A stretch of 64,000 nucleotides of DNA from Flavobacterium sp. YO12 (GCF_004119495.1 NZ_NRQU01000002.1:85750-149749), one strand, 5' to 3'; positions 1-9,864 are shown, counted from the stretch's first letter. Notes: generated by a model from the sequence alone, not told the origin. A program made the numbers and translations.

Positions 1-416
1 AAAAAACATTAAACATTGCTTTTGATGAAGATTATAAAGAGTATGTATTAGTTTACGGAAGCGGAATTCTCGGCGGAACATACGTGCGAATATTTCTTCC
101 AGAAACGATAATATTAACTTTAGAAGAATGGAGAAACCGTATAACAGAATATTGGTTTTGGGATGAAGGCAAAGAAGTGCTGACAAAAGATCAGGTGCTG
201 AGTTCTGTTAGAATAGGAGATACTTTTGACGGAGACGAAATAATTCTTTATAAAGGCGAATATTTTGTTTTACCACGCTACAGCGAAATGATCTATAAAG
301 CCGGAAATACACTCGAAGAAACAATTACTTGGTTGTGTTCGTCAGGAATTTTGACAGAAGCATTTTCTGAAAGAGAGTTTGAACCCTTTGATCCAAGTGA
401 TTTAGAAAACAATTAA
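1..416 (+). CDS. SMI1/KNR4-like (SUKH-type) protein, 3' part
   Basis: The reading frame is open from base 3 to the stop at 414-416, so the gene begins before the window; the GTG at base 84 is internal. About 137 residues are visible. They are acidic and rich in aromatic residues, with a Gly-rich turn (GSGILGG) followed by a segment with WRNRITEYWFWDEG. This layout resembles the C-terminal part of SMI1/KNR4 or SUKH domains, which often act as immunity proteins to secreted toxins. The family call is by eye and weak. No toxin gene is visible, since the upstream neighbours lie outside the window. A strong hairpin follows the stop. Confidence 0.5.
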   Translation, partial: KTLNIAFDEDYKEYVLVYGSGILGGTYVRIFLPETIILTLEEWRNRITEYWFWDEGKEVLTKDQVLSSVRIGDTFDGDEIILYKGEYFVLPRYSEMIYKAGNTLEETITWLCSSGILTEAFSEREFEPFDPSDLENN

Positions 417-418
417 AA

Positions 419-467
419 AAAAATCCAAATTCACAAAGGGCTAACCTTTTGGAATTTGGATTTTTAA
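419..467. terminator. Bidirectional terminator hairpin
   Basis: AAATCCAAATT at 421-431 pairs with AATTTGGATTT at 453-463, with an inner AAAGG/CCTTT stem. A-runs and T-runs flank the hairpin. It lies between two convergent genes, so it can end transcription from both sides. Confidence 0.75.
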
Positions 468-486
468 AATATTTGGATTTTATTTT

Positions 487-804
487 TTAGTATTCTGGAG
501 CTAATTCTAACTCTAAACCTTCTAATTCTGTAGTAATTGGAATCTGACAACCTAAACGGCTGTTAGATTTAACATAAAATGCTTCCGAAAGCATGGCTTC
601 TTCTTCATCTCCCATTTCTGGTAATGCAACATCATTTAGAACATAACATTGGCAGGAAGCACACATTGCCATTCCTCCGCAAGTTCCTTCAACAGGAAGT
701 TCATATGCTTTGCATAACTCCATTATGTTCATCGCCATATCAGTTGGAGCTTGTAATTCGTGTATAACTCCTTCTCGATCTTTAATCTTTATTAATACAT
801 CCAT
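487..804 (-). CDS. 2Fe-2S ferredoxin, adrenodoxin type
   Basis: A small cytoplasmic electron carrier of 105 residues. Four cysteines fit the adrenodoxin-type 2Fe-2S binding pattern: Cys42, Cys48 and Cys51 in GTCGGMAMCASCQC (C-x5-C-x2-C), and Cys86 in LGCQI. The protein is acidic, as usual for a carrier that docks on basic partners. The cysteine spacing and the absence of an 8Fe pattern separate it from bacterial 4Fe ferredoxins. Its partner reductase is not in the window. Genes for Fe-S assembly (NifU-type scaffold and Mrp) lie about 1 kb upstream on the same strand, which suggests but does not prove a link to Fe-S metabolism. The gene is 59 bp downstream of an exported unknown protein. Confidence 0.93.
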   Translation of the reverse strand: MDVLIKIKDREGVIHELQAPTDMAMNIMELCKAYELPVEGTCGGMAMCASCQCYVLNDVALPEMGDEEEAMLSEAFYVKSNSRLGCQIPITTELEGLELELAPEY

Positions 805-863
805 TTTAATTGTTTGGAATTTTATGTTAGGATTTTATAACGTGAAAAAATCCTCTGTTTAAA

Positions 864-1343
864 TTAACTTGTTGGTTTTGTACTAAAAGCATACTCTTTT
901 CGAGAACCTTCCTTAAGGCGCATTTTTACACCTAGAATGTTATCGTTTTTTTCAAGAATGCTAACAATTGCAATCACAGAATAATAATCTTTATCAGATT
1001 GAAAGATTAATGTTCCTTCATAAGTTGAGTTTAAAACACCTTGTTTATCGGTTACAGCCGAGATTTTTCTTGGATGTGAAAATGATGCTGAACTGTAAGT
1101 TGTTTTACTCGAAAATTTGCCTTTACCATCTACAAAATCATACAAAAAATCAAAATTACCAACTCGTAAACTTCCAGGTTCCTCATTTGGATTGATAGAG
1201 AATACAATTTGTCCGGCGTAGTTGAAATCCGACCACTCTTCTGCTTCATTTACCCAAGCTTTGTCTGCAACAACAGTTTTGTTTTGAGCATAATTTGCAG
1301 AAACAAAAAACAACAACGCTAATAGAATGTAAAATTTTCTCAT
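864..1343 (-). CDS. Exported protein of unknown function
   Basis: The 159-residue product starts with a clear signal peptide: MRK, a hydrophobic core (FYILLALLFFVSA) and a likely cleavage after NYAQ. The mature part is a mixed-charge, beta-rich sequence without cysteines, as expected for a periplasmic or surface protein. I do not recognise a family. A TAAATTTG element at 1369-1376 on the minus strand fits the Bacteroidota -7 box and would give a leader of about 20-25 nt, so the gene may have its own promoter. Confidence 0.75.
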   Translation of the reverse strand: MRKFYILLALLFFVSANYAQNKTVVADKAWVNEAEEWSDFNYAGQIVFSINPNEEPGSLRVGNFDFLYDFVDGKGKFSSKTTYSSASFSHPRKISAVTDKQGVLNSTYEGTLIFQSDKDYYSVIAIVSILEKNDNILGVKMRLKEGSRKEYAFSTKPTS

Positions 1344-1557
1344 AAGTTTAAGATTTAGGGTTATGTCACAAATTTAAGTTAAAAATGTAACAATTACTTA
1401 ACTAAAACTCTTAAAACTTTACATTGTTTTTTGTTAAATCATTAAAAAACGTGTGTGTTTTTGCTGTTTTGTTGGTGTTTTGCTATTTTAATGGCTTACA
1501 ATGTTATTATTCTTGTTAATTTTAATTGTTCAAAAAGCACGATTGTTAACACTATGG

Positions 1558-1797
1558 TTACATTATATTTACTACAGTTTCAATCTGCGGTGCATATTTT
1601 TTGATCGTAGTTTCTACACCCGCTTTTAGGGTCATTTGATTTACACTGCAGCTTATGCAGGCACCTTCAAGACGAACTTTAACATGTTTATCATCATCAA
1701 TAGAGATAAGCGAAATATCTCCGCCATCAGATTTTAAAAATGGCCTGATTTCGTCTAAAGCCAATAAAACATTATTTGTTAATTCTTCTGTTGTCAT
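1558..1797 (-). CDS. NifU C-terminal domain Fe-S scaffold protein
   Basis: A 79-residue single-domain protein matching the C-terminal (Nfu) domain of NifU. The diagnostic CxxC is Cys47-Ile-Ser-Cys50 in LEGACISC, followed by MTLKAGVE. In this family two subunits hold a 4Fe-4S or 2Fe-2S cluster between their CxxC motifs and pass it to apoproteins. An in-frame ATG nine codons earlier (1824) exists, but homology begins at MTTEEL, so 1797 is the likely start. The gene lies 98 bp downstream of an Mrp-type ATPase, also a cluster carrier, so the two probably form an Fe-S assembly operon. Confidence 0.9.
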   Translation of the reverse strand: MTTEELTNNVLLALDEIRPFLKSDGGDISLISIDDDKHVKVRLEGACISCSVNQMTLKAGVETTIKKYAPQIETVVNIM

Positions 1798-1895
1798 AAT
1801 TTTATCAATTAGAAAATGTGTCAATTAGAAAATTAGATAATTTGCAGATCGCATAATGATTATCTAATTATCCAACTATCTCAATTATCTTATTA

Positions 1896-3026
1896 TTAAT
1901 TTTTCTTTACTGCAGAACAACCTGCCATTGTTGTAATTTTAATTGCTTCAGTAGCAGGAAGACTTTCGTTTCTGTTTACTACCTCTTGTACAACATTTCT
2001 AGTTATTTCTTCAAAAATAGTTTCAATTGGCGATGCAGTTTGTAATGCCGCTGGGCGTCCAAAATCTCCTGCTTCACGAATAGATTGTACAATTGGAACT
2101 TCGCCTAAGAATGGAACATTTAAATCTTCAGCAAGGTTTTTTGCTCCTTCCTGACCAAAAATATAGTATTTGTTATTAGGTAATTCTTCAGGTGTAAAAT
2201 AAGCCATGTTTTCAATAATTCCTAAAACAGGTACATTTATGTTATCCTGCATGAACATCGAAACTCCTTTTTTAGCATCTGCAAGAGCAACAGCTTGCGG
2301 AGTACTTACTACAACAGCTCCAGTAATTGGTAAAGACTGCATGATTGAAAGGTGAATATCTCCAGTTCCCGGAGGTAAATCTAGAAGCATAAAATCTAAT
2401 TCTCCCCAATCAGCATCAAAAATCATTTGATTTAAAGCTTTTGCTGCCATTGGGCCTCTCCAAATTACAGCTTGACTTGGTGCAGTAAAAAATCCAATAG
2501 AAAGCATTTTGATTTCATAGCTTTCAATTGGTTTCATTTTTGATTTTCCGTCAACTGTTATCGAAATAGGTTTTTCGTTTTCAACATCAAACATAATTGG
2601 CATCGAAGGACCGTAAACATCAGCATCTAAAACACCAACTTTAAAACCCATTTTTGCAAGAGTAACAGCAAGATTTGCAGTTACAGTCGATTTTCCAACG
2701 CCTCCTTTTCCAGAAGCAACGGCAATAATATTTTTAATTCCTGGAATAGCACGACCTTTAATTTCGACTTTCTCAGGAGTTTCTACTTTAATATTTACTT
2801 TAATTTTTGCATCAGCAGATATCAATTCGTGAATTGTTTTTTTAATATCGTCTTCAGCTCTTTTCTTGATATGCATTGCAGGCGTGTGCAATACTAAATC
2901 TACAACAACTTCATCGCCAAAAGTTAGTACGTTTGAAACGGCACCGCTTTCAACCATATTTTTTCCTTCTCCAGCTATAGTGATTGTTTCTAAAGCTTTA
3001 AGAATTTCTTTTCTATCTAATTTCAT
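1896..3026 (-). CDS. mrp: Mrp/NBP35-family Fe-S cluster carrier ATPase
   Basis: A 376-residue cytoplasmic P-loop ATPase. An N-terminal MIP18-like (DUF59) domain covers about residues 1-90. The deviant Walker A motif GKGGVGKST lies at about 106-114, followed by DADVYGPS and DLPPGTGD, all typical of Mrp/ApbC. The family binds and transfers Fe-S clusters. At the place where many homologues have a CPxC motif, this protein reads MAYFTPEELPNN, so the usual bridging cysteines are missing; the only other conspicuous cysteine is in the C-terminal MAGCSAV. The gene is followed by the NifU-like scaffold. A well-formed Bacteroidota promoter lies about 70 bp upstream. Confidence 0.93.
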   Translation of the reverse strand: MKLDRKEILKALETITIAGEGKNMVESGAVSNVLTFGDEVVVDLVLHTPAMHIKKRAEDDIKKTIHELISADAKIKVNIKVETPEKVEIKGRAIPGIKNIIAVASGKGGVGKSTVTANLAVTLAKMGFKVGVLDADVYGPSMPIMFDVENEKPISITVDGKSKMKPIESYEIKMLSIGFFTAPSQAVIWRGPMAAKALNQMIFDADWGELDFMLLDLPPGTGDIHLSIMQSLPITGAVVVSTPQAVALADAKKGVSMFMQDNINVPVLGIIENMAYFTPEELPNNKYYIFGQEGAKNLAEDLNVPFLGEVPIVQSIREAGDFGRPAALQTASPIETIFEEITRNVVQEVVNRNESLPATEAIKITTMAGCSAVKKN

Positions 3027-3098
3027 TTTAATGTGCTATTTTGTATGGAAAGAAATCGATTTCAAATTTCTATATTTATGTAAACTGATTTCAGACTG

Positions 3099-3128
3099 CA
3101 AAGATAACAGATTATGTTCGGATTCAAA
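3099..3128 (-). promoter_or_regulatory. Promoter for the mrp-nifU pair
   Basis: On the minus strand TTTG (3128-3125) is followed after 18 nt by TATCTTTG (3106-3099). This matches the Bacteroidota -33/-7 consensus. Transcription should begin near 3093, leaving a leader of about 65 nt before mrp. Confidence 0.65.
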
Positions 3129-3431
3129 CCCTTTTAAATTGTATTTATTGATATTGAGATTGGTCAAAATGATCAAAAATATATTTTCTAAGGCATTAAA
3201 ATTCTAGAATGCTATTTATAAACTCTATTTTTTAAAGATAATGACGTCTGTAAATTCGTATAAAAATTCCTGTGTTTAATCGCCGAATTGTCAATAATCT
3301 TAATTAAATTTGGGTACCCAAAATCGCAGGCTTCCAAATTTAACAAAAATGCAGGAAAATTTACTTTCGAGTATTTCTGAGTTTTTGATGTTTTTTAAAA
3401 TAGATTTTATAAAAATTTAAAATTTAAACAG
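3129..3431. other. Gap between divergent genes
   Basis: This A+T-rich stretch separates the mrp promoter from the transpeptidase gene. It contains a run of plain sequence and no credible coding frame, RNA gene or strong hairpin. The promoter of the 3432 gene must be here, but no clear -33/-7 pair was found. Confidence 0.5.
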
Positions 3432-5051
3432 ATGCGAAACTTTACCCTCTTTTCCGCAATTATAACTATTAGTTTTTTTGTGTTTTCCATAGATTCTGTA
3501 AATGCTAAGACGAATGTGGGAAATGAAAAATCACCATTTGAAAATGTTTTTAAAATTAGTAAAGACAATAATTCAGGAACAATAAACGCTGAATCTATAA
3601 GTGGTTTTTTTAAGAAATATCCTAAACTGAAAAAGTATCAAAAAGATGTTGAAGATCTCTATAAAAAAAGAGACTACAAGATGATCTGGCATGATGATAA
3701 AAGCGTGAGCGAATTTGGAGCTTTATTATACAATAAAGTAAAGCTTTTAAGTGAACAAGGTGTAAAAGCGACTATGCCGTATATGCCATTAATCGATGAC
3801 GTTTTTAATGAAAATGTTACCGAAGATCTTTCGCCTACAGATACAGAACTTTTATTATCTAATATGTATGTTTTTTATGCCAGTAATGTGTACTCTGGCG
3901 TTGATCCGCAGACTTTAAAAAAAATAGGCTGGTATCTGCCTGCAAAATCCATTTCTTACAATAGAATCTTAGATTCTTTAATGGGAGATCCAGATAGATT
4001 AAATAAAGATGAAAATCTTTTGTTTAGTCAGTATTACAAACTTCAAAGCGTTTTGAAAAGATATCGCAACATTGAAAAAAATGATCTTTGGAAAAAAATT
4101 GATATTGATGCGGCGACTTACAAAGATTTAAAACCATTTGACAGCGGTACAGTTGTTAAACAAATTAGAGAACGTTTGTTTGTAGTTGGCGATTTAGCCC
4201 GAGATTCAAAAAGCAGTTTGTATGATGAAGAAATGATGGCGGGTGTTTTAAAGTATAAAAAGAGATACGGTCTAAAATTGAATTATGCTTTTACAAAAGA
4301 CCATATCGATCAAATGAATGAACCAATTGCGAACCGAATCAGAACGATTATGCTGAACATGGAAAGATGCAGATGGATTCCAACTGATTTAGCAAAAGCA
4401 AGTGAATATGTAATGGTAAATATTCCGTCGTTTAGATTGATTTATGTAAAAAACGGAAAATATGATTTAGTTTCAGATGTTTTTGTGGGAACGCGAATGA
4501 CCGAAACGGTAATTTTTAGCGGTAATATTGATAGAATCGTCTTTAGTCCTTATTGGTATGTGCCAGCAAGCATCATAAAAAATGAGCTGAAACTAAAAAT
4601 GGCGGAAGATAAAAATTATCTCGCTGATCATAATATGGAATGGAATGGCGGTAATGTGAGACAAAAACCGGGTCCTAAAAACTCGCTGGGCTTGGTTAAG
4701 TTCATGTTTCCAAATCCAAATGATATTTACCTTCATGATACACCGGCAAAAAGCTTGTTTGAGTTTGAAAAACGTATTTTCAGCCACGGATGTATAAATG
4801 TAAAAGAAGCTAAAGAACTTGCTCTACATATGTTAAAAGATGATCCTGACTGGCCTGTTGATAAAATTAATAGTGCAATGAGCGGCGAAAAAGAAACACC
4901 TTGTATGCTGAAAAAGAAAATTCCAATTTATATAGGTTATTTTACCGCGTGGGTAACGGATGATGGCGAAATTGGTTTTTATCCAGATGTGTACGATAGA
5001 GATAAGAGTTTGGATAAGTTATTATATTCTAACGATGCCGTTTTACAGTAA
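3432..5051 (+). CDS. L,D-transpeptidase (YkuD domain, YcbB-like)
   Basis: A 539-residue exported enzyme of cell wall metabolism. It has an N-terminal signal peptide (hydrophobic to about residue 25), a long middle region with a peptidoglycan-binding-like part around 235-285, and a C-terminal YkuD catalytic domain from about 325. The active site is HDTPAKSLFEFEKRIFSHGCIN with catalytic Cys454 in SHGCIN. The large size and the wide insertion before the active site fit the YcbB/LdtD branch, which makes 3-3 crosslinks or attaches proteins to peptidoglycan. It stands alone, with a perfect terminator hairpin directly downstream. Confidence 0.92.
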   Translation: MRNFTLFSAIITISFFVFSIDSVNAKTNVGNEKSPFENVFKISKDNNSGTINAESISGFFKKYPKLKKYQKDVEDLYKKRDYKMIWHDDKSVSEFGALLYNKVKLLSEQGVKATMPYMPLIDDVFNENVTEDLSPTDTELLLSNMYVFYASNVYSGVDPQTLKKIGWYLPAKSISYNRILDSLMGDPDRLNKDENLLFSQYYKLQSVLKRYRNIEKNDLWKKIDIDAATYKDLKPFDSGTVVKQIRERLFVVGDLARDSKSSLYDEEMMAGVLKYKKRYGLKLNYAFTKDHIDQMNEPIANRIRTIMLNMERCRWIPTDLAKASEYVMVNIPSFRLIYVKNGKYDLVSDVFVGTRMTETVIFSGNIDRIVFSPYWYVPASIIKNELKLKMAEDKNYLADHNMEWNGGNVRQKPGPKNSLGLVKFMFPNPNDIYLHDTPAKSLFEFEKRIFSHGCINVKEAKELALHMLKDDPDWPVDKINSAMSGEKETPCMLKKKIPIYIGYFTAWVTDDGEIGFYPDVYDRDKSLDKLLYSNDAVLQ

Positions 5052-5077
5052 AAAAATGTATTCCCAAATACTATAAA

Positions 5078-5115
5078 AAAAACACCCTTCAGATCTAGAT
5101 CTGAAGGGTGTTTTT
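5078..5115. terminator. Bidirectional terminator hairpin
   Basis: A perfect inverted repeat (ACACCCTTCAGATC with its complement around a TA centre) with A-runs before it and T-runs after it. It sits between the convergent transpeptidase and ABC permease genes and can serve both. Confidence 0.9.
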
Positions 5116-5135
5116 AAAAAAAATGGTCTACAAGA

Positions 5136-7560
5136 TTATTCGTATTTTAAATATTTCAAAACATCTATTTTGGTTACCTGATAGGCTTTTGCCAAAACAA
5201 TTGTTAATGTCAGCGTAAGCAATGAAACAAGTGCAATGCTAAACGGAATTGGAGAGATATTGATTCTAAAAGCAAAATCTTCAAGCCATTTTTGCAGTAA
5301 AATGTAAGCTGGAATAATCCCGATTACAAATCCCATTAAACAATAAATAAAATATTGTTTTGACAGCTCTTTCAATAAAACATCAGTTTCCGCACCAAGC
5401 GTTTTTCTAATCGCAATTTCTTTCAATCTTCTCTCCATCGAAAATGATGCCAAAGCAAACAATCCGAAGATGGCAATTATAATTACAACAAGATTTAGGA
5501 TAAAAAATAGATCTTTTTGTTTTACTTGTTCTTCATACGTTTTAGCAAATCCTTTGTTTACAAATTCATAATCAAACGGATAGTCAGGATTTATATTTGC
5601 CTCCCAATAAGTTTTTAATTTATCCAATGTTTCGCTTAAATTAGTTGGAGAAACTTTTACATAGACATTTTGAAAGTTATTCCACTTTAAAGTTTTTGTG
5701 TTTATAAAAATCATTGGAGGTACCTTGTTTTGTAATCCTGTAATATGAAAATCTTTTACAACACCAACGATCTTGAACTTTAGAGTTCCTTGTCCATTCG
5801 ACCAGCCTGAGGTGATAACAGTATTTATAGGATTCTTAAGTCCTAAGTCTTTTACCAAGGTTTCATTAACAAGCCAGTTGCTGATTGTGTCTGAAGCAAA
5901 TTTTGGAGATAAATTTCGCCCTTGAACAATTTTAATTTTCATCATTTCTAAAAAACCAAAATCCATTTCAACATTTCGAGGCTGTACAAAAATACCATTG
6001 TGCGTAAAACCAGAACTCGAATTAGTACTGTTTCCAAAAGTACCTGCAAAAGTAGAAACTTCTTGAACTCCTGATATTTTAAGTATTTCTTGCTTTGTAG
6101 TGGCATATTTCTGGCCTTTTGTTTCATAATTTTGATAATTGAAAGGAATTCGAAGTATCTGATCGCCTTTAAAACCAAGGTCTTTATTCATCATAAAATC
6201 AACTTGAGAATTTACAATTAAAGCCCCAATAATAAAAAACGTTGCAATGCCAAATTGAAAAATAAGCATCGAATTTCGAATCCAGATTCCATTTTTACTT
6301 CTTGAAAAATTACCTTTCAGCACTTTTAAAGTTTCAAAATTTGAGATATAAACAGCAGGAAAAATACCAGCAAGAATGAGTACTAATCCAAAAATAAAAA
6401 GAAGCTGCAAGTAAAATTCACCGCCATTCATAGTCAAATTTTTTCTTAAAAAAGAGTTGTAATACGGAAGAGATAGTTCTACAATTGCCAAGGCAAATAA
6501 AATAGAAAGCGTTACAATTATTGCTGTTTCAAATATAAACTGTGCAATAATCTGTTTTTTTGAAGCTCCCACAATTTTGCGAACACCAACTTCTTTAGCA
6601 CGTTTTATGGCAGATGCTGTTGCTAGATTTATATAATTTACCAATGATAAAACCAATATTAAAATCGACAAACCAGCCATAATATAAATAAGCTGTAAGT
6701 TTCCTTTTCCTTCAGGAGAAGCAGATCCTGACGTTTTGGTACCATGTAAGCGCAAAGTTTTCAGCTGATCAAGAATATTCTTTATCTCGCCATTTTCTTT
6801 AACAAATTGCTCAGGAGTTTGACCTACTTTTTTTGCCTCTTTTAAAATTATATTTACATAATTTACATTACGCATTTTCTTTAAAACGACATTAATATCA
6901 ACGTTCTTTTTGGTCTTAATCATTAAACCATAGCTGAAATTTCCCCAGCTGTTAAGGTCATATTCACGAACAATACCGCTAAAAACATAGTTTGGTTCAA
7001 TAGAAGATGGAGTTACAATGCGATAAACAGATTTTACGATATAGGCTTGGTCATTGTATGTAATAGGTTTTCCGATAGGATCTTCGTCTTTAAAAAGAAG
7101 TTTAGCTTGTCCTTCAGAAATAGCAACACTATTTTTTCCTTAGAATATTTTTTTTAGCACCTTTTACAATTGGAAAAGGGAAAAAATCGAAAAAATTATT
7201 ATCAGATACCGTTATTTTTTTATCAATTATTTTTTTATTCTGATATTTTAAAACAGCCTCATCATACCAGTCGTTTAAGAAACAAATTTGTTCAATTTCA
7301 GGAATTGTAGCCTTACAGGTTTGCCCAAAAGGAATTGTATTTGTTCCCCAGATATCACCAGTTGATCCTATTTTATTTAGAACTTTATATACATTTTCTT
7401 TTTCAGGATTCCATTGATCGTATGCGTGCTCATTATTCCAATATAAAATGGCAAAAATTACGCTGGCAATTCCGATGCTCAATCCTAAAACATTTAAAAA
7501 CGAAAACAGTTTGTTTTGTTTTAAATGATAAATAAATATTTTAAACCAATTAAAAATCAT
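5136..7560 (-). pseudogene. MacB/FtsX-type ABC permease, frameshifted
   Basis: Two reading frames together encode one permease of about 808 residues, the usual length for Bacteroidota MacB_PCD/FtsX permeases. The first (7560-7129) carries TM1 and the start of the periplasmic domain. It ends in ILRKK and a TAG just after an A6 run (T6 at 7132-7137). The second frame continues at once with NSVAISEGQAKLLF, typical of the domain, and runs to 5136 with two FtsX core blocks of TM helices. The ATG at 6923 is internal. Removing one A from the run restores the frame. The gene is last in an operon with an ATPase and an adaptor, so the complete protein would be the transporter's membrane part. A base-calling error is at least as likely as a real mutation. 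Confidence 0.85.
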
Positions 7561-7695
7561 GGTATCTATTTTATAGTTATGTTAGTTATTTTTTGGTAAA
7601 AGGCAGAATCAGCCTTTTAAAGAAGTGTAAAAATTTTGCATACAAATCCCACCAGGACTACGATTGCAGTTATAACAAAGTTTATCATCTTGAAT

Positions 7696-8403
7696 TTATT
7701 TAGCGTCCATAAAAACATCAACATTTCTCTGATTTAACTTTTCAGAGAATATAACACCATCTTTCATATGAATTGTTCTTTGCGAAAAAGAAGCATCATA
7801 ATCAGAGTGGGTAACCATCAAAATTGTAGCACCTTTAGCATGCAAATCAGTTAAAAGTTCCATAACCTCATTACCATTTTTACTGTCCAAATTTCCTGTA
7901 GGCTCATCCGCCAAAATAATTTTCGGATCATTTACTAAAGCTCTTGCAACTGCAACCCTTTGCTGCTGTCCGCCCGAAAGCTGCTGCGGAAAATGTTTTA
8001 AACGATGTGAGATATTAAGTTTTTCTGCAATTGCTTCAATTTTTTGTTTTCTATCAGCTGCTTTTACGTTGTTGTAAAGCAACGGCAGTTCAATATTATC
8101 ATAAACAGAAAGTTCATCGATTAAGTTGAAATTTTGAAAAATGAATCCAATATTTTCCTTACGAACTTGTGCTCTTCCTTTTTCTTTTAAACCAATCATT
8201 TCCTGATCTAACAACTTATAACTGCCGCCGTCAGCACTGTCTAGAAGTCCGATAATATTTAACAAAGTCGATTTTCCACAGCCCGAAGGTCCCATAATGG
8301 TTAAAAAATCTCCTTTTTTAATTACTACATTTATACCGCTTAAAGCAGCAGTTTCAACGTCTTCGGTTCTAAATACTTTGGTTAAATTTTGTATTGTTAT
8401 CAT
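7696..8403 (-). CDS. ABC transporter ATP-binding protein, MacB/LolD type
   Basis: A 235-residue cytoplasmic ATPase. It has Walker A GPSGCGKST near residue 38, the signature LSGGQQQR, Walker B IILADEPTGNLD, and a switch histidine in MVTHS. The residues around the signature and the ADEPTGNLDS block are those of the LolD/MacB/FtsE group, which uses ATP to drive conformational change (mechanotransmission) rather than classical substrate passage. It lies between the adaptor gene (108 bp upstream) and the permease gene (135 bp downstream), and is read with them. Confidence 0.95.
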   Translation of the reverse strand: MITIQNLTKVFRTEDVETAALSGINVVIKKGDFLTIMGPSGCGKSTLLNIIGLLDSADGGSYKLLDQEMIGLKEKGRAQVRKENIGFIFQNFNLIDELSVYDNIELPLLYNNVKAADRKQKIEAIAEKLNISHRLKHFPQQLSGGQQQRVAVARALVNDPKIILADEPTGNLDSKNGNEVMELLTDLHAKGATILMVTHSDYDASFSQRTIHMKDGVIFSEKLNQRNVDVFMDAK

Positions 8404-8511
8404 ATCCTTTTGGTGTTAAATGTTTTTAAAAATGTTTTTTTGATTGATGATTGAAACTTCTATAATTATTTTAATTGTAAGTGATTAATAGCAAAAATGA
8501 CAAGATTGAAT

Positions 8512-9756
8512 TTACTTTGATTGAATCGACAATTCCTCAATATCCTTGTAATCTGTATACGATGAGGTAATCACAGATTCTCCTTCGTTTAGTCCGCTCA
8601 AGACTTCATAATAAGAAGGATTTTCTCTGCCTAGTTTTATATTTCTTCTTTCCGCTTTATTTCCTTTTACGACAAAGATCCATTTGCCAGCAGTCTCTTG
8701 ATTAAAAGCTCCTTTAGGAATTACCATTGTTTTGTTTTTTTCAGACAAAATTAGTTTTACACCAAAGCTTAAACCATCTTGCAAGGCAATATTTTCTTTA
8801 GATGTAAAAGCCAATTCAGCACTAAAATGTCCGCTTTTTACTTCTGGAATTACTTTAGTTACCAGAACTTCAAGAGTTTTTCCTTTAAATTCGACCTGAC
8901 CTTTTAAGCCTTCTCTAATTTTTTCAAGATAAAACTCGTCAATTTCAGCCGTCAGTTTATACCCTTTTTTCGAGTCAATTTTTCCAATGCTTGCTCCAGC
9001 CTGAAATGTTTTTCCTAAAACAGGTTCAAACGAAGTCAATCGACCAGTTTCTGGAGCAGTAATCAAGAAATTCTTTTTGTTGTTTCTTAAAATATCCAAA
9101 CTTTTTTCCATCGTTTGAATCGAGCGGTTAATTTGAGAAATCTGCAATTGATTAGATTGCTTTTCTTTTTGAATACTCTGCTGAATTGTTTTTTTTCTTT
9201 CTTGTTGAAAACGTAAACTTTCTTTAAAAGTATTCCAGTCATTCTTAGAAATTACTTCCTTTTCAAACAACTTAGAATTCATGTCATACAGTCTTTTTGC
9301 ATCATTGTAATCATGTTCGATCAAAACTAAATCTTTAGTCAAATTCAATTCCTGATTTCTAATGTTCAATTTTCCCGTATTCAAATTATTAATCTGCTCA
9401 ATAATTGCAGTTTCCTGCGTTAAGTAATTAAGTTCAGTATTTGGGTTGTATAAACGAGCCAGCGATTGTCCTTTTGTAACCATTGCGCCATTCTCGACAA
9501 AAATCTCTTTTACAGATCCTCCTTCAGTAACATTTACAAGCATTACATTTAAAGGTTCAACCTTTGCCTGAAAAACAACAAAATCTTCAAAAAAAGCTTT
9601 TTCCACTTTTTGAATCGAAAGTTCTTCTGCTTTTACATTTAAACTTCTTTTTGAATTGAAAGAAAAAAAGACAATTGTGCCCAAAGCTAAAAAAACTGCA
9701 ATTGCTATTGTCAGATGTCTAAATTTTCTATTTTTACGAGGAATTACCGTGTCCAT
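8512..9756 (-). CDS. Periplasmic adaptor (HlyD/MacA-type) of ABC exporter
   Basis: The 414-residue product has one N-terminal TM helix (about residues 15-32), a biotinyl-lipoyl-like segment (GGSVKEIFVENGAMVTKGQSLARL), a long coiled-coil hairpin of about 110 residues rich in Gln, Lys and Asn, the second lipoyl half (ITAPETGRLTS), and beta-barrel and membrane-proximal domains. This is the membrane fusion protein layout. It would link the inner-membrane permease to an outer-membrane channel; no TolC gene adjoins it. It is the first gene of the operon. A sigma-54-like promoter ends 28 bp upstream of its start, and the gene diverges from a sigma-54 activator, the likely regulator. Confidence 0.93.
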   Translation of the reverse strand: MDTVIPRKNRKFRHLTIAIAVFLALGTIVFFSFNSKRSLNVKAEELSIQKVEKAFFEDFVVFQAKVEPLNVMLVNVTEGGSVKEIFVENGAMVTKGQSLARLYNPNTELNYLTQETAIIEQINNLNTGKLNIRNQELNLTKDLVLIEHDYNDAKRLYDMNSKLFEKEVISKNDWNTFKESLRFQQERKKTIQQSIQKEKQSNQLQISQINRSIQTMEKSLDILRNNKKNFLITAPETGRLTSFEPVLGKTFQAGASIGKIDSKKGYKLTAEIDEFYLEKIREGLKGQVEFKGKTLEVLVTKVIPEVKSGHFSAELAFTSKENIALQDGLSFGVKLILSEKNKTMVIPKGAFNQETAGKWIFVVKGNKAERRNIKLGRENPSYYEVLSGLNEGESVITSSYTDYKDIEELSIQSK

Positions 9757-9783
9757 TTTTTAAATAATTTACTGATAATCAAT

Positions 9784-9800
9784 AGGTAAATACTGTGCCA
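9784..9800 (-). promoter_or_regulatory. Candidate sigma-54 promoter of the exporter operon
   Basis: On the minus strand the sequence is TGGCAC-N5-TTACC. The -24 element is perfect and the spacing from GG to the -12 dinucleotide is the required 10 nt; the -12 element reads AC where GC is expected. The transcript would start near 9774, just before the adaptor gene at 9756. The divergent neighbour encodes a sigma-54-type activator. Confidence 0.6.
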
Positions 9801-9864
9801 TAAAATTTATTATTTGTAAAGCATTGATTTTAAAGAAGCTTAAAAAAGTCATCCCAAAAGCGAG

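Noticed and set aside
2866..3207. Reading frame opposite mrp
   Set aside because: It is the mirror of the well-supported mrp gene and its promoter, and has no domain.
6924..7140. Programmed frameshift in the ABC permease
   Set aside because: The A6 run followed by TAG does not form a classical slippery heptamer with a downstream structure that I can see, and other genes break at similar runs. An error or simple slippage is more likely.
9784..9800. The -12 element as a perfect sigma-54 site
   Set aside because: The dinucleotide is AC rather than GC, so I do not call it perfect; the claim rests on the -24 element, the spacing and the activator next door.
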